Source: Trypanosoma brucei gambiense DAL972 (Eukaryota > Euglenozoa > Kinetoplastea > Trypanosomatida > Trypanosomatidae). From it: a stretch of 64,000 nucleotides of DNA. The stretch is taken from assembly GCF_000210295.1 (NCBI RefSeq), contig NC_026738.1:682001-746000 (forward strand), in the 5' to 3' direction. Positions 40,813-49,704 of this stretch are shown piece by piece. The first letter of the stretch is position 1; each line of letters opens with the position of its first letter. The position numbers and the translations under genes were made by a program. The notes beneath the pieces were generated by a model, which saw only the letters and a list, made by a program, of their open reading frames with translations, had not been told where the DNA came from and did no database searches.

Positions 40813-42273
40813 ATGCAGACACTTTCGGCCTCTTTTGCGGCTGCTGCTGGCGTGTCGCATGAAAGTCTTCCTAGGCACGTTCCCACCCTCACATTGCTGA
40901 AGCGCATACTTGTCTTGACTGTGAAGTTAAGCATTGCTCAGGTTGCTCAATTTTCCTTTGGTATTACTCTTCTCACTGTTGTTGGGAAAATTGGTGTGGG
41001 GGAGTTGGGTGGCGCTTCGCTTGCGAACGGGCTAGTGAACGCCACAGTGTTTGCATTTGGTGCCGGTTTCTCTGGAGCCCTTGAAACTAAGCTTTCCCAT
41101 ACATTTAGCCGTAATCCAAAGGATAAGATGTACGGTGTCTACACTCTGCGGATGCTCATAATGCTCCTCATCACATTCGTACTACTTTCTCCGGCTATCC
41201 TTTTCTTGGACAGAGTGCTGGTGGCCATGGGACAAGATCCAGCTGTGATTGATTTCACGGGTGAGTTCTGTCGCTTGTCGATTTGGGGTAGTTTCTTCGC
41301 CATGTTGCTAGAGCTACTGCGTCGCTACTTCGCGTGCCAGCACCTTTCCACTTCCTTCTCTGTGAGTCTTGTTATTGGCGCCGTTGTGTACCCCTTTCTC
41401 CTCATTGGACTGGTTAAAGTGATGGGATTCTCTGGTGTTGCTGTTGGGTGGTCTCTTCTCATGATATGCACTACCACTGGGTTGGTGCTTTATGTTGTTG
41501 TGACTAAAAAGTATCTCGCTACCTGGGGCGGTATTGAGGATGCAATCTACCGTAATTGGGGACCCTTACTTAAGCTTGGTCTTTCATCAATGGCTATGAT
41601 GCTCAGTGAGTGGGTCGCACTGGAGATAAACAGCATCTGCGCTGGCTTTGGCACGAAAGAGGAATTAGCTGCTTTTGGCATTACTTATCAAATGTCTGGT
41701 ATTTGTTGGGCCATCACCTCTGGAACATTCATTGCTGCTTCTGTGTTAGTTGGTGGAGCAATTGGTGAGGAGAGACCGATGTTTGCTCGCCGTCTCGCCA
41801 TTTTGTGTTTGGGGACTTCCGTCGCTATTTCGTTATGCAATGTTGCCATTCTTCTGGCCACTCGGAACCTATACCCGCGTATTTTTACCGATGACGAGAA
41901 GGTGGTGGAGATTGTTGGCTCCTTAATGAACTATGTGTTTGTTTATCATAATTTTGATGCGTTTCAGAGCTGCATGATGGGCGTGCTGCGTGGGTGCGGA
42001 ATGCAGAAGCAAGGCGCCATTGTTATCTGTCTTGTCTACTCCGTCGTTGGTGTGCCACTAGGTCTTCTACTTTTCTTTTTCACTGGTTTTGGTATACAGG
42101 CGTTGTGGCTCGGTCCCCTTGTTGGTGCCGCTGTAGTTGGCTTTCCAACGTATCTGTACATGATGATGCGTTACATCAAGTGGGATACGCTGAAACCATC
42201 CGTGGAAGTATATGATGGTGATTTGGAGAGGAGAGTGAGGAGAGCGGTGTTTTGGAGGGTGTGGCAAAGGTGA
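40813..42273 (+). CDS. MATE-family transporter, copy B, frameshifted C-terminal tail
   Basis: This 486-residue near-duplicate of copy A has the same start context and all membrane segments. A single base is missing from the GAAGAGGAG run (GAGAGGAG in this copy, about 42226-42230). From there the frame shifts, and the acidic tail of copy A is replaced by a short basic end (RRVRRAVFWRVWQR) that stops at 42271-42273. The original frame remains readable up to the old stop at 42384-42386. Other differences are few and clustered: SF for SL and T for A in the first helix, and ICL for IFF near GVPLGLL. Transport could survive because the core is complete, but tail-based targeting or regulation would be lost. 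An assembly error cannot be excluded. Confidence 0.85.
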   Translation: MQTLSASFAAAAGVSHESLPRHVPTLTLLKRILVLTVKLSIAQVAQFSFGITLLTVVGKIGVGELGGASLANGLVNATVFAFGAGFSGALETKLSHTFSRNPKDKMYGVYTLRMLIMLLITFVLLSPAILFLDRVLVAMGQDPAVIDFTGEFCRLSIWGSFFAMLLELLRRYFACQHLSTSFSVSLVIGAVVYPFLLIGLVKVMGFSGVAVGWSLLMICTTTGLVLYVVVTKKYLATWGGIEDAIYRNWGPLLKLGLSSMAMMLSEWVALEINSICAGFGTKEELAAFGITYQMSGICWAITSGTFIAASVLVGGAIGEERPMFARRLAILCLGTSVAISLCNVAILLATRNLYPRIFTDDEKVVEIVGSLMNYVFVYHNFDAFQSCMMGVLRGCGMQKQGAIVICLVYSVVGVPLGLLLFFFTGFGIQALWLGPLVGAAVVGFPTYLYMMMRYIKWDTLKPSVEVYDGDLERRVRRAVFWRVWQR

Positions 42274-42386
42274 ATGAACCCATTGGCACCGAAGGTGATG
42301 TAATAACTACTTTGTCCAGTAATGCCCCCACACGTGTTACGACCAACTCTACCGAGCAGGAAGATGTGAGTCGGCGACACCAGTAA
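42228..42386 (+). pseudogene. Out-of-frame remnant of the MATE copy B tail
   Basis: These bases still encode the copy A C-terminal tail in the +1 frame and end at the same relative TAA. They are no longer part of the copy B reading frame because of the upstream 1-nt deletion. Confidence 0.75.
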
Positions 42387-43518
42387 GGAGCGTATGTGCA
42401 GAACCTTCACATTATTTAGTCTAAAGCAGCCTCATGTCGGCGTACTGTTGCTACCGTTGGTGTTAACTGTACAGATCCGGACGACGATGGAGTAGTGGTT
42501 TAGGAAGTTTTGGTCGTAATGTGAAAGGATTCGAGAAGGTAATCTGAGTAAATAGTGGATTGAGTCTGAAATGTGGCAGCTACTAGGGTTGTTAACGGAA
42601 GTACGTAATATTCTCCGACTCATGGAGCCATATTCAATGGTGAGTTATCATTAATTATTTTTTAGTAGTAGTTGTTATGTTGTGGGCAAGGAATTTATCG
42701 TTATCGCGCATCATATATATTTTATTTTTTTTTAAAATTTCTTTTAGTATGTGGCAGGCAGCCCTTGTTAATTAAGGTGCCTGTTGCTGCATTGGTGTCT
42801 TCCTTTCTTACAGTCACTTACTCTTTGCAGTCTCCGTAGACGTTTTGTGAGTTTTTTTGATTGCTGTGGTAATTGTAGGCAACACAATTCTTACGTTACC
42901 ACATATATTTACACTACCAGGGTCATTACTTTATTTTCTCCCCCAATTTGCCACTGCTGTATTCATTTTTTTTTTCTAACTCTGATCTGATAGTGATAGA
43001 CATAAGCCACCAGGAGTTGATATTTTCCTCTATGACCCCACCCATTTCGGCATACAAAGTGTATGTGGTTGAATGGGATGTGTGATGCGATGTGTCTGTC
43101 ACGATTGTAGTGCTCGACGTTAAGAGCGCATCAGGTGAATCCGGAAGTGATGATGCTACCCCGTATATTCCAATAATATAATTTGTTATTCTTTTTAGTT
43201 ATGAGATAGTTTTTCTAACGTTAGATGGTGCCTGCAGCGTGACGCGGCAACTGCTGTACTGTTTTTGTATGTTGGCAAGGTTGTTATAAAGAGTATGTCC
43301 CAGGGTGGGGGTATGCTTGTATTGGTGTAAATGACTCTCAATAACTGAGACGCAAAAGTGGAATGTAATTCACGACCCATCGCAGTTCCATATTGAATAT
43401 GTTGCTTTTACTACTGTCGTACCGACACAGTGTTGTTGTCGCAGTGAGTCATTGTTGCATGTGGTTGAATACTTTCATATAATAACCACTGTGATGATGT
43501 GGTGCCACTAAAATTAAG
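42387..43518. other. 3' flank of MATE copy B inside repeat unit 2
   Basis: This repeats the flank of copy A, except for a replaced AT-rich patch at about 42643-42760. No gene is seen. Confidence 0.5.
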
Positions 43519-43621
43519 AGTCATTGCTGTGGAAAGTACTTCTTACTGAGAATCCGAAAAGGCCATTGAGGGGAAGTGCCTGTGGAGACACTATTGCCAT
43601 GTACTGAAATCGGTTACAGTG
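43519..43621 (+). repeat. Truncated third tandem unit
   Basis: This is a copy of the first 104 nt of the unit with one C missing (GTGCCTGTGG for GTGCCCTGTGG). It breaks off after GGTTACAGTG, where the full units continue with CCAAGGTTTTG. Confidence 0.9.
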
Positions 43622-43622
43622 T

Positions 43623-43662
43623 CATGGAAAAGTAAAGGGCAAAAGCACAAGTGCATGAATCT
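43623..43662 (-). repeat. Inverted 40-nt fragment of the repeat unit
   Basis: CATGGAAAAGTAAAGGGC and onward to ATGAATCT is the perfect reverse complement of 37507-37546 and 40601-40640. It directly follows the truncated third unit. In full units the same segment lies, in direct orientation, 31 nt after the break point. Confidence 0.9.
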
Positions 43663-43736
43663 CTTTACGTTGTTATTTCGAGTTTGTTGGAAACAATGAA
43701 GACTTTTTTTTTGTTGTGGTTGGTTTTTTTAACGGA

Positions 43737-43738
43737 AG
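43737..43738 (+). promoter_or_regulatory. Predicted trans-splice acceptor AG
   Basis: Two T-rich runs (43703-43712 and 43723-43730) precede AACGGAAG. The AG lies 32 nt before the ATG at 43771. Confidence 0.4.
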
Positions 43739-43770
43739 GTGTCGAGCGTTTAGGTTGATAGAAGGGCCAC

Positions 43771-46700
43771 ATGGCTGTCATCCCTAAGGTGGGTGAGGTG
43801 TTCCGCGGTGAGGACGGAGTTATTTCTGTGGTACTTCCCGATACTTGTGATCCGGATCATGAACCCACAGAGGAGGAACTGCATGAATATGCGGAGTTTA
43901 TTGGAATAGATGTTAAAGAAGAGAAACATCTTTTGTGGATTGCACGCGAGGGGCTGCAGACCCCGCTTCCTGAGGAGTGGAAGGCGTGCCGTACTGGTGA
44001 CGAAGAACCGTATTACTTTAACTTTCGCACTGGTGAAAGTAGCTGGGACCATCCTCTCGACGATATGTTCAGGCAGAAGGTCGATTTAGAGAGGACGAAA
44101 GCCAATGCTTCTGCATTAATTAGTGGCAGTAAGCATGGTAGTACAAATATGAAGATACGCTCTGCGTCGTTATCGTATTCCTCAGCGTCGTCATCCGCTT
44201 CTTCCGACGATGCAGACTCTAGTGCAGAAACCGCTGCTAACCTTCGTCGACAAGGGCATGTGTCCCGACTCGAAAAGGGATCTGGTGGTAATGCTCATTC
44301 CATTAATCATGTCAGTGCTATGACGGCAAGACCGGTCCCTCTAACCTCTACTGTTGACGCATGGAGTCACTCCTTTAGCACTCAGGGGCCAAGGGATGGC
44401 GCACTGGTGGGTGAAGCTGCCGGAAAATTAGGTGCCTTGCGGACTCCTGCTCCTGTTCAGCGTGCAAAACTGGATATGTCTAGTTTGTTAGAACCTGGAA
44501 AGGGCGGTCTTCCGTCCACAGCCATTGGTGGTGGAAGTGGTAGAGGCAACAGCGGGAAAGGTACCTTTGCAATAGGATCAAAGGGAAAGTGTCCTGAAGG
44601 TGTTCGAGACATGGAAGCGTCAATCCGGCAACGTGTAGATGAAGAAAACGACGCACGGCGTCGTACAATGAGAATACAGCAGGAGCGGCAACTTGCCGAA
44701 GAAAGACTTAGGTTGGAAGCCGAAATTCGGATGGTTAGTGCCGAATGTGAGAAGGAATTAAATGCGGAACTACAGCAAGCCAACGAATCTGAGGAGCAAT
44801 TGCAACTTGAGAAAAGTAAAATGGATGCAGTCTTGTCGGCAAAACAGCGCGAGTATGATGAGGCACGCAAGCAGGTAACGGCACTGGGTTTACTACTACA
44901 GCGGGAAGAGGCAAAGCTGGAGGGTGAAATGCAGAGACGCATAGCGGAGGCGAAGGAGAGAATAAGTGGCAGCGGTGACGATAAGTGTAAGAAAGCGAAG
45001 GAGGCCGCTGCTGCCAAACTTGAAAAAGAGAAAGAAGAACGGAGGAAAGCGCATACCAAACGGTTAGAGGAAGAGAGCAAACAGCTGGCAGCTAACACTC
45101 AGTCAACCGTGGGATCTCTGAAAAAGGCCCTTGAGGAGAAACGTTTGTCAGCTGAAAAACAACTTAAGGCTAAGCTCTCAGAGTTTTCTCCAGCACCCCC
45201 CGTTAGCACTGCAGGCGAAAGCCATCCTGATATTAAGGAGGCCCAGTCTTCGTTAGAACTTGCGGTGAAGCGAGCAACTGCTGAAGCTGCGGCAACTACG
45301 TCAGCTTTACGTCGCCGATATGAAAACGAATTGGAGGAGCTTAAATCAGAAAAGAAACGAGCTCTAAGCACTGTGAAAGGTAAGGTGACATCCAAAAATG
45401 AACCTGTCGAAGACACAATGCAGAACTCTACGCCTCACCCTTCCTTGGAAGAGGAGGAGAAAAGGTTGAAGGAGGCACTAGAAGAAAAGGCTGCACGTTA
45501 TGTTGATGAAACTCAGCGGCTTTTATCATTTATGCGGAGCGAGTTGAATGGGACGAATTCAACGTCGTTAAATACAACCGAGGGGGACAATATAACTCTT
45601 TCGTCAGGTGCTGAGCTCGCAGAAGAGCAACCAAACTACGATCGCACATGGAAGCAGCTAGACGAGCAGCATGCGAGAACGATGGATCGCATTCGTAGCG
45701 CTCATGAGCAGACCTTGAGAGAAAAGCATCTATTCGATCCCAGAAAGTCATTGGATTTCGCTGAAAAATTGAAGGTACTGCAGAGGAAGTGGTTGGCAGC
45801 CCACCCAAAACCAAAATTTTCCGTAGGGGACTCTTGGTCTGCGCGTGAAGGGACCGATACATATGAATCAAATAGTCCTCAGGTGGAAACAAAGTTACTG
45901 CAAGAAAGAGTTGATGCTGCTGTTAAAGCTGCAACGGAAGAGGCCCGGTGTAAACACGGAAATCAACTACAGGCAGTTCAAGAGCTACTGGAAAAAGAAA
46001 ATCGCAAGGTTAGTGAAGCGCACCGCGCTGAGAAGATTAAAGAAATGAAGGCTCTGGTTAATCAATACCTCGAGGTATGTTTGGCCGAGCGTTCGAAAGA
46101 GGTAGATTTTTCGACAGCTTCGGTTGGTGACCCCTACAAGAGTAATACGACGAGGACGGGTAATGAATGTCACCTGGAAACGTCACCACAGTTACCTGAA
46201 GGCATGGTGTCATTAGAGGAAGTCCAAAGACGTGAAGAAGAGGTGCATCGTCAGCTTCAAGACCGTGTAAAAGCGTTGCAAGATGCCACGAAGCTTTCTC
46301 AGACGGAGCTTCGCCGGCAGCAGGGACTGTTGCACACGAAATCCCTGTACAGTTGCCAGCGTCCACCAATCGTACCGATGCCAGCATCTCCATCCGTTGC
46401 GAACGACGCTTTTCACACACCCCGGTTTCCTCTTAATCAGAAGCAACCCCAGTCATCCTTCACAACCCCGATGCTAAACAACACATTGTCCACCATACCT
46501 TCAATGTATACGACAAACGGTAGCGAGAAGCCGAATGCAACACCGTACTCGTTCTTGCTTGATATTTGTGGTGGACGGCAGCAGAAACCAGTATTAAAGA
46601 GCCAGGGTGGCAATTTAGATGGCGAACATATTTTGCGTAATACTGTGGAGTTCGCTTGTTCATCTGAGCAGACAGGTCACGATTTGGAACAGCGCTTTCA

Positions 46701-47304
46701 GCACGCCAGATTGCTGCTACTAAAGAAAAAGGATGAACTGCTGGCAAGGCGAGCTTGCATGGAACGTTCCCGTACGTTGTGGTTGCGTGACATGGAAAAA
46801 TGCACTACAACGGGGGAGAGGAGTCATGCGCGTTTGCTCCGTCAAATAAAGGTTGCACTGGAGGAGCAAGCTCGGAAATTAAACCACGAAGTTTTGGAGG
46901 TCCGTCTGGCGTTCGCCTCGCTTCGCGATTCTGAGCGAAAGTTTCGCAGTGCTGCCGGTCGCGAGGAGGCAACAAATGGAAGGGAAACCGCTATTGTGCC
47001 CAATTCATTAGGTGGTAACAACACGTCTGTTAATTCTACCACAGCTCCACTGTCAAAGAGCTCACAGCATATGATTGAGTTATTAGACGGTATTTTAACT
47101 AAAGCGGCTAAGTTGGAAAGTCATGTGTCCCCATTACCCGACAAGTACAAATTGATGGGTAGCAAAAGTGTTGGGGGGAAACAACATCACTCACATGCGA
47201 GACGCTCCCACTCAACCACTCGTCACGTGAGCCGAGCGACTTCTGCCGAGGGAAAATCTGGTGGTGTTGCACGGTGGCTTGATGAACAGCAACTTGCCTC
47301 ATGA
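43771..47304 (+). CDS. CEP164: CEP164-like WW-domain coiled-coil protein of basal body transition fibres
   Basis: This 1177-residue protein has the CEP164 N-terminal layout. An acidic helix segment (EEELHEYAEFIGID) leads into LLWIAREGLQTPLPEEW and one WW domain (about residues 66-97, with W70, YYFNF and W92-D-H-P). Human CEP164 has the same EYAxxIGID...LAREG...W...YYFNF...WDHP order. A Ser-rich linker follows, then long coiled coils (about residues 280-560 and 570-860) rich in Glu, Lys and Ala, and a basic His/Ser-rich C-terminus. CEP164 sits on the distal appendages/transition fibres of basal bodies and is needed for cilium formation. Trypanosomes have several CEP164 paralogues, and I cannot say which this is. 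The gene lies just beyond the right edge of the MATE array. Confidence 0.85.
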   Translation: MAVIPKVGEVFRGEDGVISVVLPDTCDPDHEPTEEELHEYAEFIGIDVKEEKHLLWIAREGLQTPLPEEWKACRTGDEEPYYFNFRTGESSWDHPLDDMFRQKVDLERTKANASALISGSKHGSTNMKIRSASLSYSSASSSASSDDADSSAETAANLRRQGHVSRLEKGSGGNAHSINHVSAMTARPVPLTSTVDAWSHSFSTQGPRDGALVGEAAGKLGALRTPAPVQRAKLDMSSLLEPGKGGLPSTAIGGGSGRGNSGKGTFAIGSKGKCPEGVRDMEASIRQRVDEENDARRRTMRIQQERQLAEERLRLEAEIRMVSAECEKELNAELQQANESEEQLQLEKSKMDAVLSAKQREYDEARKQVTALGLLLQREEAKLEGEMQRRIAEAKERISGSGDDKCKKAKEAAAAKLEKEKEERRKAHTKRLEEESKQLAANTQSTVGSLKKALEEKRLSAEKQLKAKLSEFSPAPPVSTAGESHPDIKEAQSSLELAVKRATAEAAATTSALRRRYENELEELKSEKKRALSTVKGKVTSKNEPVEDTMQNSTPHPSLEEEEKRLKEALEEKAARYVDETQRLLSFMRSELNGTNSTSLNTTEGDNITLSSGAELAEEQPNYDRTWKQLDEQHARTMDRIRSAHEQTLREKHLFDPRKSLDFAEKLKVLQRKWLAAHPKPKFSVGDSWSAREGTDTYESNSPQVETKLLQERVDAAVKAATEEARCKHGNQLQAVQELLEKENRKVSEAHRAEKIKEMKALVNQYLEVCLAERSKEVDFSTASVGDPYKSNTTRTGNECHLETSPQLPEGMVSLEEVQRREEEVHRQLQDRVKALQDATKLSQTELRRQQGLLHTKSLYSCQRPPIVPMPASPSVANDAFHTPRFPLNQKQPQSSFTTPMLNNTLSTIPSMYTTNGSEKPNATPYSFLLDICGGRQQKPVLKSQGGNLDGEHILRNTVEFACSSEQTGHDLEQRFQHARLLLLKKKDELLARRACMERSRTLWLRDMEKCTTTGERSHARLLRQIKVALEEQARKLNHEVLEVRLAFASLRDSERKFRSAAGREEATNGRETAIVPNSLGGNNTSVNSTTAPLSKSSQHMIELLDGILTKAAKLESHVSPLPDKYKLMGSKSVGGKQHHSHARRSHSTTRHVSRATSAEGKSGGVARWLDEQQLAS

Positions 47305-47575
47305 TATTTTACAACGTGGGTAGAATTTCATTATAGGTGTTTGCAAGCATGCGGAAAACAATGAATAGATATGCAGTGAACTTATGTGCGTGAGTTTCGT
47401 AACGTGTTTCCTTGCAATTGAGTGTTTTTTTTGTTGCTTCCTTTGTTTACTGGCTTACAGGACTACTAATGTGCGGAAAATTGTCCATTCTGTGAAGAAC
47501 TTCACCGTGTGTACGATAGTCACTCCATTTATATAACTTTAGTTCTTTGAGTTTTGCCGGCACCTCCATGTTTTC

Positions 47576-47608
47576 CCTGACCTGACCTGACCTGATCTGA
47601 TCTGATTT
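47576..47608 (+). repeat. Short pentanucleotide array (CTGAC/CTGAT)
   Basis: Three CTGAC units are followed by three CTGAT units. This small tandem array lies in the intergenic region after the CEP164-like gene. Confidence 0.85.
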
Positions 47609-49512
47609 GTTTGTTCGTTTGTTTGTTTGACCTTCTTATTGATTCTTTTCATGTGATTCGCATTTCATCACAACTGAGGAGCAGGTGACATTGATAACTT
47701 TGTTGGAGTTATGACGATGTTCTAATAACCTCTACTTTGCAATATGCCCTTGTTCCTTCTTTCTCCAAACACTCACGCAAACACAAACGATTCGAGTTTA
47801 CGTCGTTTGCTGTTTCTGTTTCTGCTTTTGTTTTGCTTTTGTTTTTTTTCAAACATCGTAACGTCATGAATGCCGAAGAAACCTTGTGTGGGATGTGTGA
47901 GAAATATTTGTATGGAAAACGCTTCCGCTCACTTGGGATGGAGCAGCGGGTTAAATGCACAAAAGCTCCCGGGAGGAACTGGTGAGTGCTAAATTGTTTT
48001 CTTTCTTTCTCTCTCTCTATATATATATATATGTGGGTTCGTTTATATTTATGCTTAGTTATATTTGCGTGTACGCCTATTTGGGTGTGATTTTGAGTCG
48101 TGGTTTCTCAAGGTAGAGAGAGGATGTTGCTGTTTCGTATTTGGTTGTTTGATGGCTTTGAGTTTTTTTAAAAAAAATAAAAAAAGAGGGGGAGGAAGCC
48201 ATGGGAATTGTACCTTAAAAGTAGGTACAGCTTCACTTCGCTGTTAACATCTATTGATTCGGTTGTTTTATTTTTGTAGGAGCCTTGTTAGTCATTTCTC
48301 GCACCATTATTATTGTTATCACTCTTATTATTATTATTCACCTTTTCCCTTCCCTCACGGTTTAGTGACGACATGTTTCTAATTCCCTGTGGGTAGGATG
48401 CTGTAGGAAATACACTTCACCCAAATCAAGACAGAAAGGGAAGTATAGACTGCTGTAAATTTGTGTTACTATATGGTTAAACATAAATAATTTCAAGATA
48501 AAACACGAAATGTTGCCTTTTCATGGTTTTATTTTAAGAAAGGACTTGTTTTTTTTCCTTTCTTTCATTTCACTTTTCTGTCGGAAGAGGCAATTAACTA
48601 GGTAGGTTCATATGTCACCTTTTCGTTTGTATTAACATCAAAAATGCAAGCACCCTTTCACATTGACATTCACACTCCATCATCATTTAAAAGGGGGAAA
48701 AAAGAATTTAGAGGTAGCGGAGCGCTGTGGGTCACTTTTCAGTGCTGGAATGGAGGTTTGTAGACGTGATCACACGAAGATCCCACAATTTGAAATTTTT
48801 GGTGCGGTAGATGGGAAGTAATAAAGGCTCTGATAAGTTATTGTTGAACCAAACGCTAACGGAACGTTTTAGAAGTTTATAATCACAATGATTGTGGCGG
48901 TAGGACGAAGGAAAAAAATTCAAAAAAATAAATAAAGAGTCTCACTGCCAGATGACTGTGACAAGCATATGAATTAGTTAAATATTGTAGTTTTCACGTT
49001 AAGGTTCTTTCAGTTGGTACTACGCACGCAAACTCTTGGCAGAGTTGGTAAAGACGTACTTGTTCTTTTCTTCTTTTCTGTATATTCGTTAATTACACCT
49101 CTTTCTTGTGCCTCACCAGCTGTCACGTTCCCTTCATTTTTGTTTTTATGTGATTTCGGTTTATTAGGTGGAATCTTAACCTAGCTTTGGGGATGGGAAT
49201 AGTTCTTGAAGTCAATTATTATTTAAAGGCATTCAAAGGGTTATAGAGGTGAGTTTTTTTTTTCCCCCGGCTGTCTGCAATACCTTCGGTAAAGCACAAC
49301 CGCCTTCATGGTATTTTTATTGTGACTATCGGAGACACGCTGTATCTGATGTTTGTTTGTTACTGGTATCGCTCATATATCATTGAAATGATCCGAGCAC
49401 GACCGATGATTCTCGCATAATGGTTTAGCTATTATTCTTTGTTGAAGTTACCTGCATCTTTCGTCACTGTCAATTTTTTCTTTTTTTTGTTTTGTTTTGA
49501 AAACAAACATTT

Positions 49513-49514
49513 AG
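49513..49514 (+). promoter_or_regulatory. Predicted trans-splice acceptor AG
   Basis: The T-rich stretch 49471-49500 is followed by AAAACAAACATTTAG. The AG lies 190 nt upstream of the XRN ATG. Confidence 0.4.
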
Positions 49515-49704
49515 AAGGGAAGTGATTTACTGCTGAAATCCCTTCGTGGTGTTAAAGAAACTAGTGGGGAAGTAAGTCTGTGCGGCAGCGTTAAGTGGTT
49601 TACCAATTAAGAGAAAGGGAAAGGAAGGGGATAAGAGGGAAAGTGTGAGGTGAAGAGTAAGGAGGAACAGTTACCACCGCAAAGGTGACTTAACCCGATA
49701 TTGA

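Larger units (their letters stand above)
40466..43518 (+). repeat. Tandem repeat unit 2 (about 3.05 kb, MATE gene with frameshift)
   Basis: This is the second unit of the array, beginning at AGTCATTGCTGTGG. It carries MATE copy B. It is about 41 nt shorter than unit 1, mainly because a 3'-flank segment has been replaced by a shorter, unrelated one. Confidence 0.95.
47305..49704. other. Gene-poor intergenic region
   Basis: This 2.4-kb spacer has a pentanucleotide array (47576-47608), TTTG repeats (about 47608-47630), a TA run (48018-48031) and ATT arrays (48307-48340). A 39-codon ATG frame at about 47866-47985 encodes a CxxC peptide and is too short to support. Nothing else is seen. Confidence 0.5.

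Noticed and set aside
47866..47985. 39-codon ATG frame with a CGMCEKY motif
   Set aside because: Too short, with no conservation evidence; a GTGAGT after it looks like a splice donor, but cis-introns are extremely rare in trypanosomes.
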